DNA of 46,077 bases from Lachnospiraceae bacterium (GCA_015057635.1 SVEB01000017.1:1-46077), one strand, 5' to 3'; shown: positions 15,067 through 24,776, counted from the stretch's first letter. Notes: generated from the letters alone by a model not told the origin. Numbers and translations: made by a program.

Positions 15067-16749
15067 GTGAGTTCTATGATAGGTGCAGTGTTTCTTGCAA
15101 TCGTTGCGGTTGTAGGCCTGATTATTAAAAGTGAGCATGACAAGGAAGTTCGAAAAAGAAGGCTGATTGCGAAGCTAAAAAAACAATGGGGAGATGTTCC
15201 TTCTGAAGAGTATACAGCAGAAAAGCTAAGATCATTGGCTGCTTATTACAACGCAGTGAAAGAAGATACGGACGTTGATGATATTACATGGAATGATATT
15301 GATATGGACCAGATCTTCATGACAATGAATAACACAAGTTCTGCAGTCGGAGAAGAATATCTGTATGCGATGCTTCATAAGCTGAAGTTTGAAGAAGAGG
15401 AATTAAAGGAACGAAATCGTCTGATTGAATTCTTTTCTTCTCATGAGGAAGAACGCCTTCGTGTACAGGAGATTTTCAGCGGTATGGGCAAGGTGAAGAA
15501 TGTATCCATTTATGAGTATATGAACCGCCTTAATAACCTGAAAAAAGAGAACAATATGACTCATTACTTCTTAATCCTGGCTCTCTTTGTATCGGTGGCA
15601 CTGATCTTTGTAGCACCAGTACTCGGTATTGTATGTACGGTGGGAAGCGTTATTAATAATATTGTCCGCTATTATCAGAGAAAATCAGAAGTGGAAAGCT
15701 ATTTTACCGTAGTATCTTATCTGATTCGCCTCTTAGATTCTGTAAAGGAATTTAATGCCTTAAAAATTGAAGAACTTAAAATATATACAAAGCAGTTAAA
15801 AGAAGTAGAAAAAGCATTTCAGAGTTTTCGCAAGGGCGCGAGAATCGTGGCAAGCAAGAAGCCAACCGGAGATATGACCGATGTCTTTGTTGATTATATC
15901 CGAATGATTTTCCATGTGGACTTAATTAAGTTCAACAGCATGATGAAAACATTTGAAAATAATGAAGAGGCGTTAAACACAATCTTTGATACAATTGGTT
16001 TAATAGACAGTATGATTGCAGTTGCTTCCTTTAGAGAACTGATGGGAGAATATTGTCTTCCAGTGTTAGAAGAGTCTTCTAAGCCGTTTATTGAGACGGA
16101 AGAGATTTATCATCCAATGTTAACAGAACCGGTTAAGAGTTCTATCTCTGAAAAAGGATGTGTGCTTATTACCGGATCCAATGCATCTGGTAAGTCAACC
16201 TTTATTAAGACACTGGCGATTAATGCTATTCTGTCCCAGACAATCTATACTTCACTCAGCAAGTCTTACCATGCAAGCTATTTCAAGGTGAAATCCTCAA
16301 TGGCACTGCAGGATAATATCTATAACAATGAAAGTTATTATATTGTAGAGATCAAGTCACTCAAGCGGATTTTAGACAGTTTGGATGAAAAGATTCCGAC
16401 ATTATGCTTTGTGGATGAAGTGCTTCGCGGCACCAATACATTAGAGCGAATCGCAGCGTCCAGCCGTATCCTTCTTTCTTTCGCAAAAGAGAATGCAATG
16501 TGTTTTGCAGCTACTCATGATATCGAGCTTACTCATATACTGGAGAATTATTATGCAAACTACCATTTCCAGGAACAGGTTGTAGATAATGAGATTCTGT
16601 TTGACTATAAGCTATATCAGGGAAGAGCCGTTTCTAAAAATGCAATTAAGCTGTTGGGTATTATCGGATACAGCGAAGAGATCATTGAGGAAGCGACAGA
16701 GGCTGCTAACCTGTTCTTAGAAGAAGGGGAATGGAGTGTAATCGCTTAA
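15067..16749 (+). CDS. Membrane-anchored MutS-family ATPase (not mismatch-repair MutS)
   Basis: The 560-residue protein has the MutS C-terminal ATPase: Walker A TGSNASGKST (369-378), Walker B CFVDEVLRGTNTLERI (D450, E451) and AATHDIEL (switch histidine). It lacks the MutS mismatch-recognition domain and its FxE motif. Instead it has a hydrophobic N-terminus (about 4-20) and two membrane segments at about 168-205. Such MutS-related proteins are common in Firmicutes and Bacteroidetes but their job is unknown. The ATPase suggests large ATP-driven conformational changes, possibly at the membrane. The start is taken as GTG 15067 after AGAGAGG; ATG 15076 is possible. It has its own consensus promoter and lies 300 bases upstream of true mutS. 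Confidence 0.85.
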   Translation: MSSMIGAVFLAIVAVVGLIIKSEHDKEVRKRRLIAKLKKQWGDVPSEEYTAEKLRSLAAYYNAVKEDTDVDDITWNDIDMDQIFMTMNNTSSAVGEEYLYAMLHKLKFEEEELKERNRLIEFFSSHEEERLRVQEIFSGMGKVKNVSIYEYMNRLNNLKKENNMTHYFLILALFVSVALIFVAPVLGIVCTVGSVINNIVRYYQRKSEVESYFTVVSYLIRLLDSVKEFNALKIEELKIYTKQLKEVEKAFQSFRKGARIVASKKPTGDMTDVFVDYIRMIFHVDLIKFNSMMKTFENNEEALNTIFDTIGLIDSMIAVASFRELMGEYCLPVLEESSKPFIETEEIYHPMLTEPVKSSISEKGCVLITGSNASGKSTFIKTLAINAILSQTIYTSLSKSYHASYFKVKSSMALQDNIYNNESYYIVEIKSLKRILDSLDEKIPTLCFVDEVLRGTNTLERIAASSRILLSFAKENAMCFAATHDIELTHILENYYANYHFQEQVVDNEILFDYKLYQGRAVSKNAIKLLGIIGYSEEIIEEATEAANLFLEEGEWSVIA

Positions 16750-16810
16750 AAAGGCTTATAAGAAATACCTGGTCAGAGCATATGACTGGCATAGGGATAG
16801 TTCTATTTTG

Positions 16811-16860
16811 GATTGTACCATATAAGGGACGGACAAAGTCTTTTATATGGTACAATCTTT
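16811..16860. terminator. Likely terminator after the MutS-like gene
   Basis: GATTGTACCATATAA (16811-16825) and TTATATGGTACAATC (16843-16857) form a perfect 15-bp stem followed by a short TTT. The rest of the 300-base gap up to mutS holds the mutS promoter and no gene. Confidence 0.6.
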
Positions 16861-16950
16861 CTGCGTTTATGGAAAAATGCACAAAAGAGAAAGATGACAC
16901 GATAATAAGAATATGATTTTTTCTTTCGCTTCGATTTGAAAAAAAGGTCA

Positions 16951-16984
16951 GACACTTGAAAAAGAGTGTGAAGTGTCATAAAAT
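16951..16984 (+). promoter_or_regulatory. mutS promoter with overlapping inverted repeat
   Basis: TTGAAA (16956-16961), 17 bases, TAAAAT (16979-16984) is a good sigma-A promoter. GACACTT (16951-16957) and AAGTGTC (16971-16977) form a 7-bp inverted repeat covering the -35 and spacer, a position typical of a repressor operator. It does not match the Gram-positive LexA box. A TACACGTGTA palindrome lies downstream at 17007-17016. Confidence 0.5.
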
Positions 16985-17049
16985 AGGTTAAAATTCACGT
17001 AAATGATACACGTGTAGTAAAGAGTAGAAATGGAAAGGGAGAACCTAAG

Positions 17050-19767
17050 ATGGCACAGTTAACACCGATGATGCAGCATTATATGGATACCAAGAAAGAA
17101 TATCCGGACTGTATCCTTTTTTATCGTTTAGGGGACTTTTATGAAATGTTTTTCGAGGATGCGATTACCGTATCAAGAGAATTACAGATAACACTGACAG
17201 GAAAGAGCTGCGGGCTGGAGGAACGTGCTCCGATGTGCGGCGTTCCATACCATGCAGCAGAAGGGTACCTTACTAAGTTAGTTGCAAGAGGATATAAAGT
17301 GGCAATTTGCGAGCAGGTGGAAGATCCAAAGCTTGCAAAGGGAATGGTGAAGCGCGAAGTCGTTCGAATTGTGACACCGGGTACGAATTTAAATACACAG
17401 ACATTAGATGAAACAAAGAATAATTATCTGATGGCCGTAATCTGGGAAGATAACTCCTGCGGCATTTCCACAATCGATATCACAACCGGCGATTTCTATG
17501 TGACAGAAGTAGAAAACACAAGAAAGCTGTTAGACGAGATTTACAAATTTGCGCCATCTGAAATCATCTGCAATCCGGCATTTTTAATGTGCGGCATTGA
17601 TTTTGAGGATTTAAAGGGGCGTTACAATATATCCATCAGTACGTTAGATGACTGGTTTTATGAAACCGAAAGCTGTGAAAACTGCTTAAAAGTACATTTT
17701 GAAGTAGGAACACTTGATGGTCTTGGATTAAAGGACTATACCATTGGTGTAAATGCATGTGGAGCAGTTATGCAGTATCTGTATGAAACACAGAAAAGTT
17801 CTCTTACTCATATCACTCATATCACTCCATATGTGACAAGCCGCTTTATGCTAATTGACAGCTCAAGTCGCAGAAACTTAGAGCTTGTGGAGACAATGCG
17901 TGAGAAACAGAAGAGAGGCTCTCTTCTATGGGTATTAGATAAGACAAAGACTGCGATGGGGGCACGTCTTCTTCGTACTTATGTAGAACAGCCATTAATC
18001 GAGAAAGAAGAGATTGAAGAGCGTCTGGATGCAATTGAAGAATTTAACAACAATGTCATTTCAAGAGAAGAAGTAAGAGAATACTTAAATTCCATCTACG
18101 ACTTAGAGCGTCTGATGGGAAAAGTAAGCTATAAGTCTGCTAATCCCCGTGATCTGGTTTCCTTTATGTCTTCTTTGGCAATGCTTCCTCATATCAAGTT
18201 CCTGATCAAAGACTTTGACAGTGCGGTATTTAAGCGAATCCACCATACATTAGATCCACTTACCGATCTTCACGATCTGATTGAATCTGCAATTGCAGAA
18301 GAACCTCCGATTGCATTGAAAGAAGGCGGCATCATCAAGGAAGGATTCAATGCGGAAGTAGATGAATTAAGAAAGGCAAAGACAGAAGGAAAAGTATGGC
18401 TTGCTGACTTAGAAAACCGCGAAAGAGAACAGACCGGAATCAAGAATCTGAAGATTAAGTACAACCGTGTATTCGGCTACTATCTGGAAGTTACCAACTC
18501 TTATAAGGATCTAGTGCCGGATAACTGGGTGCGTAAGCAGACTCTTGCCAACGCGGAACGTTATACAACCGATGAGTTAAAAGAATTAGAAGATAAGATC
18601 TTAAATGCGGAAGATCGTCTTTTCTCGTTAGAATATGATTTATTTGCAGAAGTGCGTGATACGATCGCGGCACAGGTAAAACGAATCCAGACAACCGCAA
18701 AAGCAGTTGCGACCGTCGATGTATTCGCCTCTCTTGCATTTGTTGCAGAACGCAATAACTTTACCCGTCCGATGATCAATACAGATGGTGTGATCCAGAT
18801 TCATAATGGAAGACATCCGGTTGTAGAACAGATGATCAACAACGAGATGTTTGTTGCAAATGATACGTATCTCGATAATAAGGAGAATCGTATCGCCATT
18901 ATTACAGGTCCTAATATGGCGGGTAAATCCACCTATATGAGACAGACCGCCTTAATCGTATTAATGGCACAGGTGGGCTGCTTTGTTCCGGCGGAAAGCG
19001 CGAATATCGGAATCGTGGACCGTATCTTTACAAGAGTAGGGGCAAGCGATGACTTAGCAAGCGGTCAGTCTACTTTCATGGTAGAAATGACAGAAGTAGC
19101 AAATATCTTACGTAATGCCACAAAAGACAGCCTTTTAATCTTAGATGAAATTGGACGAGGGACAAGCACATTCGATGGTTTAAGCATTGCATGGGCAGTG
19201 GTTGAGCATATCAGCAATCCAAATCTGTTAGGTGCGAAGACATTATTTGCAACTCATTATCATGAACTGACAGAATTAGAAGGAAAACTTGAAAGCGTTA
19301 ACAATTACTGTATCGCCGTGAAAGAACAGGGCGATGATATCGTATTCCTTCGTAAAATCATCAAGGGTGGCGCGGATCAGAGTTACGGTATCCAGGTGGC
19401 GAAGCTTGCCGGTGTTCCGGAAACCGTATTAAAACGTGCCAGAGAAATTGTAAATGAGCTAAACAGCAAGGATATAGCAGAAAAGGCCAGAAATATTCAG
19501 GTGGCAGACAATAAATCAGAAAATAGTCAGGAAGAAATGGTGCATGCAGCCGGACTGGCACAAGAGTATACAGGGGCGCACGCAAAATCTGGCAGCAGAC
19601 ATGCAAAAAAAGATAACGAGATGGAAAATCAGCTGTCCTTATTTGGCGGAAGTAACTACGATGAGATTATTGACGAAATTCGAAATCTGGATATGGCAAG
19701 GGTGACACCAATTGATGCGTTAAATAAGATGTACGAGATCCAGTTAAAAATCAAGGAGTTGATGTAG
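17050..19767 (+). CDS. mutS: DNA mismatch-repair protein MutS
   Basis: MutS recognises base mismatches and small loops and recruits MutL. The mismatch-recognition motif GDFYEMF is near the N-terminus, with F30 and E32 as the expected wedge residues. The ATPase has Walker A TGPNMAGKST (619-628), Walker B ILDEIGRGTST (D699, E700) and ATHYHEL. Near the C-terminus QLSLF (861-865) matches the sliding-clamp-binding motif, as QLSFF does in Bacillus MutS. At 905 residues it is slightly longer than average because of a low-complexity stretch at about 815-860. The ATG has a GGGAGAA site. mutL follows after a 195-base gap containing a gene relic. Confidence 0.98.
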   Translation: MAQLTPMMQHYMDTKKEYPDCILFYRLGDFYEMFFEDAITVSRELQITLTGKSCGLEERAPMCGVPYHAAEGYLTKLVARGYKVAICEQVEDPKLAKGMVKREVVRIVTPGTNLNTQTLDETKNNYLMAVIWEDNSCGISTIDITTGDFYVTEVENTRKLLDEIYKFAPSEIICNPAFLMCGIDFEDLKGRYNISISTLDDWFYETESCENCLKVHFEVGTLDGLGLKDYTIGVNACGAVMQYLYETQKSSLTHITHITPYVTSRFMLIDSSSRRNLELVETMREKQKRGSLLWVLDKTKTAMGARLLRTYVEQPLIEKEEIEERLDAIEEFNNNVISREEVREYLNSIYDLERLMGKVSYKSANPRDLVSFMSSLAMLPHIKFLIKDFDSAVFKRIHHTLDPLTDLHDLIESAIAEEPPIALKEGGIIKEGFNAEVDELRKAKTEGKVWLADLENREREQTGIKNLKIKYNRVFGYYLEVTNSYKDLVPDNWVRKQTLANAERYTTDELKELEDKILNAEDRLFSLEYDLFAEVRDTIAAQVKRIQTTAKAVATVDVFASLAFVAERNNFTRPMINTDGVIQIHNGRHPVVEQMINNEMFVANDTYLDNKENRIAIITGPNMAGKSTYMRQTALIVLMAQVGCFVPAESANIGIVDRIFTRVGASDDLASGQSTFMVEMTEVANILRNATKDSLLILDEIGRGTSTFDGLSIAWAVVEHISNPNLLGAKTLFATHYHELTELEGKLESVNNYCIAVKEQGDDIVFLRKIIKGGADQSYGIQVAKLAGVPETVLKRAREIVNELNSKDIAEKARNIQVADNKSENSQEEMVHAAGLAQEYTGAHAKSGSRHAKKDNEMENQLSLFGGSNYDEIIDEIRNLDMARVTPIDALNKMYEIQLKIKELM

Positions 19768-19959
19768 AAGGAAAAAGACGCGGTTCGGACAAAAGAGGAT
19801 TGCGTTTGGTTCGCAGAAAACCACCGCTTAATCCCATCGGATTATCAGGTGCAGATGCCAGCTGTGCAGTCCGGTAAGATTGAGAGCGATACGATCGATC
19901 AGGCCGTTATACGGGTTCTGATGATGAAATGGAAGCAGAACGGAATAGAGCAGGAGTAA
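19768..19959 (+). pseudogene. C-terminal relic of a GH3/NagZ-type beta-N-acetylhexosaminidase
   Basis: Directly after the mutS stop, and in the same frame, 63 codons run to TAA 19959. The last 47 residues resemble the end of GH3 hexosaminidases: LIPSDYQVQMPAVQSGKIES, then TIDQAVIRVLMMKWK, matching the usual pattern of a helix with SGKI, ID.AV.RVL..K. No start, active site or N-terminal barrel is present, so it cannot be functional alone. It supplies the AGGAG ribosome site of mutL (about 19952-19956). An ancestral GH3 gene between mutS and mutL that was deleted is the simplest explanation. Confidence 0.5.
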
Positions 19960-19962
19960 ATT

Positions 19963-22464
19963 ATGTCTAAAATTGTAGTTCTTGATAAAAATACAATAAA
20001 TAAAATCGCGGCAGGCGAGGTAGTGGAACGTCCGGCATCTGTTGTAAAGGAACTGATTGAAAATGCAATCGATGCGGGCGCGAATGCGATTACAGCTGAA
20101 GTGAAGGAAGGTGGAATTGGTTTTATCCGTATTACCGATAATGGAGCAGGAATTGAAAAAGATGATATTAAAGTTGCATTTCTGCGCCATGCCACAAGCA
20201 AGATCCGCTCAGTGGAAGATCTTCTTACCATCGGAAGCTTAGGATTTCGTGGAGAAGCGTTATCCAGTATCTCCTCAGTTGCGATGGTAGAGCTTGTAAC
20301 GAAGACGAGAGCCGCATTTACCGGCAATCGTTATGTGATCGAAGGTGGAGAAGAGAAGAACTTCTCCGAAATCGGCTGTCCGGATGGAACTACGTTCTTA
20401 ATCCGCAACCTGTTTTATAATACGCCCGCAAGAAGGAAGTTTTTAAAATCTCCCGCGACGGAAGCAGGCTATATTAGTGATCTGATGGAACGTCTTGCCG
20501 TATCTCATCCGGACATCTCCTTTAAGTTCATTAATAATAATAAGACGATTCTTCATACATCCGGAAATCATAATCTGAAAGATATCATTTATCATGTGTA
20601 TGGCAGAGATATCGCGGCACAGTTAGTACCGGTAGTCGGACAGAATGAATTCGTGACGATGGAAGGGTATATCGGAAAACCGATTGTATCCAGAGGAAAC
20701 CGTAACTATGAGAATTATTTCATCAACGGAAGATATATTAAAAGTGCGATTATCAGCAAGGCGATTGAGGAAGCGTACCGTCCTTATACGATGCAGCACA
20801 AATATCCGTTTACCGCGATTCATTTTACGATTGATCCGGAAATCATTGATGTTAATGTACATCCGACGAAGATGGAAATCCGATTTACGAATTCTGAAAT
20901 GGTGTATCGCATGACGTATCGTGCCATTTCGGATGCGCTTTCCGGTAGGAACATGATTCCGGATGTGACATTAGTGGAAGAAAAGAAAAAAGAAGAAAAA
21001 CGTATTTTCGAGCATGTACCGGAACCGTTTGAAGCGAACCGTATCAGGGAAAGCAGGGAACGTATTAAGGAGCAGGCAGAAAAGAAACGAAATGAAGCGA
21101 TCCTAAGCATGCAAAAATCCAATCTATTTGGAGGCAGTCTGACTAAGTCCAAGGAAACGGCAGAAACAATGGATCAGATTCCGGATGTCATTAAGGATAC
21201 GGAGATTGTAAAACTAAAAGAAGCACAGCTTTTAGCGCCGGAACTTTTTGAAGAAAAACGTGAGAGCTTAGCAGCACTGCAAAAGCAAGCAGAAAAGCCG
21301 ATCGAAAACAAGCAAGAAGGAAACAAAGAAGGGGATAGGGCAGAAGACAAAGGGGAATCCGATACCGGCGTTGTTCAAAATGCTGAAAAAACGGTTCTGT
21401 CAGCGGCAGCATTACTGGGTGCAGCTGATCTGGATGCACTCTTTCAGGATTCCAAAGAAGTCGATCCTTTAGCACTTAAAAATGCCCTAAATCCTTCTAA
21501 ACCATCTGGATTACAGAATGCAGATGATTTGTATATGCACAAACAGGAGGGGAAAGAAAGTGCTTTCTCTTCCGGTATTTTATCTGAGCAGAAAAATCAG
21601 GCAGGGGAACAAAAGAATCTGTCTGAAGCAATGCAGAATGAAGTTAAGAAAACAGGGACTGCATCAGGGAGCACCGTCGAAGAAGGAAAGGTGCCGGAAT
21701 CAGGAAGTGCAGAAGCAACAGATCATGCAAACTTAAGTACATCTGCATTAAATCCAGATGCAGGAATAAAAGCAGAACCGCCTCGTCAGCTAAGTTTTAT
21801 TGATGAGCAGAAATTTACGGAGAGCATGTCGGAAGGTAAGACACAGACGGAAACCGTAAAAGAAGCATTTATGATGAAGGGTAATGTAAAAAGACATCGG
21901 ATCATTGGTCAGCTTTTTGCAACCTACTGGCTTGTCGAGATGGACAATCAGCTCTTTATCATTGACCAGCATGCGGCCCATGAGAAGATTCTTTATGAAA
22001 CAACGCTGAAGAGAAGAAAAGACAAAGAATTCCTCTCTCAGATGATCAGTCCTCCAATCGTGCTTACACTAAGCTTAAAAGAAGAAGCGGCAGTAATGGA
22101 GCATATGGATGTGCTAAAGGAACTCGGATTTGAAATTGAGCATTTTGGTGGAAAAGAATATGCAGTAAGCGCACTTCCAGCAGATATGTATGGCATTGCA
22201 GGGGAACGTCTGCTGATTGATTTTATTGATGACCTAGTCGATGAGGCGCCAAGAGGGACACCGGAGATCATCTTTGAGAAGATTGCATCCATGTCATGTA
22301 AGGCGGCAGTAAAAGGAAATCAGAAGTTAAGCTATATGGAGGCGGAGAGTCTGATCGATCAGCTGCTGGCGTTAGACAATCCGTTCCATTGTCCGCATGG
22401 ACGTCCGGTCATTATTTCAATGACAAAATACGAGATAGAAAAGAAATTCAAACGAATTGTGTAG
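19963..22464 (+). CDS. mutL: DNA mismatch-repair endonuclease MutL, with very long linker
   Basis: MutL links mismatch recognition by MutS to strand nicking. The GHKL ATPase half has IAAGEVVERPASVVKELIEN, DNGAGI, LGFRGEALSSI and an FYNTPAR motif. The C-terminal half has the endonuclease motif DQHAAHEKILYE (D668-E674 and on), SCKAAVK and CPHGRP (810-815), so it should be a nicking-type MutL. The protein is 833 residues, roughly 200 more than typical. The excess is a charged, Glu/Lys/Gln/Ala-rich linker from about 335 to 635. The linker ends in RQLSFID (609-613 QLSFI), resembling a sliding-clamp-binding motif. The ATG has an AGGAG site. miaA begins 14 bases after the stop. Confidence 0.97.
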   Translation: MSKIVVLDKNTINKIAAGEVVERPASVVKELIENAIDAGANAITAEVKEGGIGFIRITDNGAGIEKDDIKVAFLRHATSKIRSVEDLLTIGSLGFRGEALSSISSVAMVELVTKTRAAFTGNRYVIEGGEEKNFSEIGCPDGTTFLIRNLFYNTPARRKFLKSPATEAGYISDLMERLAVSHPDISFKFINNNKTILHTSGNHNLKDIIYHVYGRDIAAQLVPVVGQNEFVTMEGYIGKPIVSRGNRNYENYFINGRYIKSAIISKAIEEAYRPYTMQHKYPFTAIHFTIDPEIIDVNVHPTKMEIRFTNSEMVYRMTYRAISDALSGRNMIPDVTLVEEKKKEEKRIFEHVPEPFEANRIRESRERIKEQAEKKRNEAILSMQKSNLFGGSLTKSKETAETMDQIPDVIKDTEIVKLKEAQLLAPELFEEKRESLAALQKQAEKPIENKQEGNKEGDRAEDKGESDTGVVQNAEKTVLSAAALLGAADLDALFQDSKEVDPLALKNALNPSKPSGLQNADDLYMHKQEGKESAFSSGILSEQKNQAGEQKNLSEAMQNEVKKTGTASGSTVEEGKVPESGSAEATDHANLSTSALNPDAGIKAEPPRQLSFIDEQKFTESMSEGKTQTETVKEAFMMKGNVKRHRIIGQLFATYWLVEMDNQLFIIDQHAAHEKILYETTLKRRKDKEFLSQMISPPIVLTLSLKEEAAVMEHMDVLKELGFEIEHFGGKEYAVSALPADMYGIAGERLLIDFIDDLVDEAPRGTPEIIFEKIASMSCKAAVKGNQKLSYMEAESLIDQLLALDNPFHCPHGRPVIISMTKYEIEKKFKRIV

Positions 22465-22478
22465 TGAGGTAACAGCTA

Positions 22479-23462
22479 GTGAAGGAAGTAAATGACGTCC
22501 TGATGGAAAATCAGAAGAAGCGACCGTTAATCGTGCTTACCGGCCCGACAAGCGTAGGCAAGACGAAATTATCCATCGCGCTTGCAAAGGCAGTGAACGG
22601 AGAAATCATTTCTGCGGATTCCATGCAGGTATATCATCATATGGATATCGGCACCGCGAAGATCACAAAAGAAGAGATGGATGGTGTCAATCATTATCTG
22701 GTGGATCAGTATGAACCGGATGAGGAATTCAATGTGGTCGAATTCCAGAAGGAAGCGAAAAAAGCGATTGAAGAGATTTATGCAAAAGGCAAGATCCCTC
22801 TCATTGTAGGGGGGACAGGCTTTTATATTCAGGCGGTTTTAAATGATATTGATTTTACCGAGAATGAGCAGGATACAACTTATCGCAGGGAATTAGAAGA
22901 GCTTGCGAATAAGGAAGGGGCAGGGGTTTTACATCAGATGCTAAGAGAGGTGGATGAAGAATCCGCAGAAGCCATTCATGAGAATAATGTGAAGAAGGTA
23001 ATCCGAGCGCTTGAGTTTTTTAAGATGACCGGCGAACCGATTTCAAAACATAATGTAGAACAGCGTGCCAAGAAAAGCCCATATCAGTTTATGTACTTTG
23101 TACTGGATCAAAAGCGTGATGTTTTATATGCCAATATTGATAAACGCGTTGATATTATGATGGAAAATGGCCTGTTAGAGGAAGTGAAGCGTTTAAAAGA
23201 AATGGGATATGACCGTTCTTTAGTTTCCATGCAGGGAATCGGATATAAAGAAATACTTGCATATTTAGAGGGGGAATGTTCCTTGGAAGAAGCAGTCTAT
23301 ATTATTAAGCGCGATACCAGACATTTTGCAAAACGTCAGATGACCTGGTTTCGAAGAGAACGCGATGTGACGATGGTTCCAAAGCAAGATTTTGAAAATG
23401 ATGAAGATAAGATTTTAGAATATATGTTAAAGCTTTTAAGAGAAAAAGGAATTTTGTCTTAA
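22479..23462 (+). CDS. miaA: tRNA dimethylallyltransferase MiaA
   Basis: MiaA adds a dimethylallyl group to A37 of tRNAs reading codons that start with U. The P-loop TGPTSVGKTKL is near the N-terminus, then SADSMQVYHHMDIGTAK, HYLVDQ, VGGTGFYIQAVL, RVD and KRDTRHFAKRQMTWFRR, which are all family signatures. With GTG 22479 the protein has 327 residues. GAGGT at 22466-22470 supports that start; an ATG at 22503, with the family's usual short N-terminus, is an alternative. It follows mutL as in Bacillus, but hfq, often next, is absent here. Confidence 0.97.
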   Translation: MKEVNDVLMENQKKRPLIVLTGPTSVGKTKLSIALAKAVNGEIISADSMQVYHHMDIGTAKITKEEMDGVNHYLVDQYEPDEEFNVVEFQKEAKKAIEEIYAKGKIPLIVGGTGFYIQAVLNDIDFTENEQDTTYRRELEELANKEGAGVLHQMLREVDEESAEAIHENNVKKVIRALEFFKMTGEPISKHNVEQRAKKSPYQFMYFVLDQKRDVLYANIDKRVDIMMENGLLEEVKRLKEMGYDRSLVSMQGIGYKEILAYLEGECSLEEAVYIIKRDTRHFAKRQMTWFRRERDVTMVPKQDFENDEDKILEYMLKLLREKGILS

Positions 23463-23486
23463 ACTACAAAAGGAAGGCGGATTAGT

Positions 23487-24776
23487 ATGAATTACGGATT
23501 AGAAGAAATGTATGAGGGATTAAAGATTGACAAAGCAGTTTTTGACTACTGCAAGGATATCGAAGGAAAATTAAAGGAGCGATTTGAAGAAATCGACCGT
23601 GTTGCGGAATACAATCAGTTAAAAGTGTTAAAGGCAATGCAGGAATGCCATGTAAGCGATACTCATTTCGCAGCGACTACCGGTTATGGATATAACGATT
23701 TAGGAAGAGATACATTAGAAGAAGTATACGCAAAAGTATTCCACGCAGAAGCAGGTCTTGTAAGACCACAGCTTACATGCGGAACACATGCGCTTACAAT
23801 CGCACTTAGCGGTAATCTCAGACCTGGCGATGAAATTCTTTCGCCAGTTGGAAAACCATATGATACATTAGAAGGCGTAATCGGTATCCGTGAGTCAAAA
23901 GGTTCTTTAGCGGAATACGGCATCACCTATAAGCAGGTTAATTTATTAGAAGATGGAGCATTCGATTATGAAGGCATTAAAAATGCAATCAATGAGCGCA
24001 CGAAATTGATCACCATTCAGAGATCAAAAGGCTACCAGACAAGACCGACGCTTTCTGTTGCAAGAATTGGCGAGTTAATCAAGTTCGTAAAAGGCATCAA
24101 GCCGGATGTGATCTGCATGGTAGTTAACTGTTATGGTGAATTTGTAGAAACAATTGAACCAACTGATGTAGGTGCGGATTTATGTGTCGGATCCTTAATC
24201 AAAAATCCAGGCGGCGGACTTGCTCCAATCGGCGGATATATTGTCGGAAAAGAAGAGTATGTAGACAATGCGGCATATCGTCTGACTGCACCGGGCCTTG
24301 GCAAGGAAGTAGGCGCAACACTTGGAATCAATCAGCAGTTATATCAGGGATTCTTTCTTGCTCCGACTGTTGTGGCAGGTGCATTAAAAGGTGCGATCTT
24401 CGCAGCGAACATCTACGAAAAATTAGGTTTCCCGGTTATTCCAAATGGAACCGAAAGCCGTCATGATATCATCCAGGCAGTTACATTAAAATCTCCGGAA
24501 CGCATTATTGCATTCTGCAAGGGCATTCAGGCAGCAGCACCGGTTGACAGCTATGTAATTCCGGAACCATGGGCAATGCCGGGATACCAGTCTGATGTTA
24601 TTATGGCAGCAGGTGCCTTTGTACAGGGATCCAGTATTGAATTATCAGCAGATGCTCCGATTACCGCTCCATATGCAGTGTACTTCCAGGGGGGACTTAC
24701 CTGGTATCATGCAAAGTTTGGTATCATGATGTCCGTACAGAAATTATTTGAAGAAAAACTGATTGAATTGGTATAA
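23487..24776 (+). CDS. ynbB: Methionine gamma-lyase family PLP protein (YnbB type)
   Basis: The 429-residue protein belongs to the family called methionine gamma-lyase-like or aluminium-resistance protein (Bacillus YnbB), fold-type-I PLP enzymes whose true reaction is uncertain. Signatures include TTGYGYNDLGRDTLE, RPQLTCGTHAL, GDEILSPVGKPYDTLEGVIG and SLIKNPGGGLAPIGGYI; K239 in that last motif is the likely PLP lysine. An AGGAAGGCGG ribosome site precedes the ATG. It is the last gene of the mutS-mutL-miaA run. The start of the next transcription unit is not obvious. Confidence 0.9.
   Translation: MNYGLEEMYEGLKIDKAVFDYCKDIEGKLKERFEEIDRVAEYNQLKVLKAMQECHVSDTHFAATTGYGYNDLGRDTLEEVYAKVFHAEAGLVRPQLTCGTHALTIALSGNLRPGDEILSPVGKPYDTLEGVIGIRESKGSLAEYGITYKQVNLLEDGAFDYEGIKNAINERTKLITIQRSKGYQTRPTLSVARIGELIKFVKGIKPDVICMVVNCYGEFVETIEPTDVGADLCVGSLIKNPGGGLAPIGGYIVGKEEYVDNAAYRLTAPGLGKEVGATLGINQQLYQGFFLAPTVVAGALKGAIFAANIYEKLGFPVIPNGTESRHDIIQAVTLKSPERIIAFCKGIQAAAPVDSYVIPEPWAMPGYQSDVIMAAGAFVQGSSIELSADAPITAPYAVYFQGGLTWYHAKFGIMMSVQKLFEEKLIELV

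Noticed and set aside
22465..23486. hfq next to miaA
   Set aside because: The expected small gene is not there; miaA is followed after 24 bases by the YnbB-type gene.
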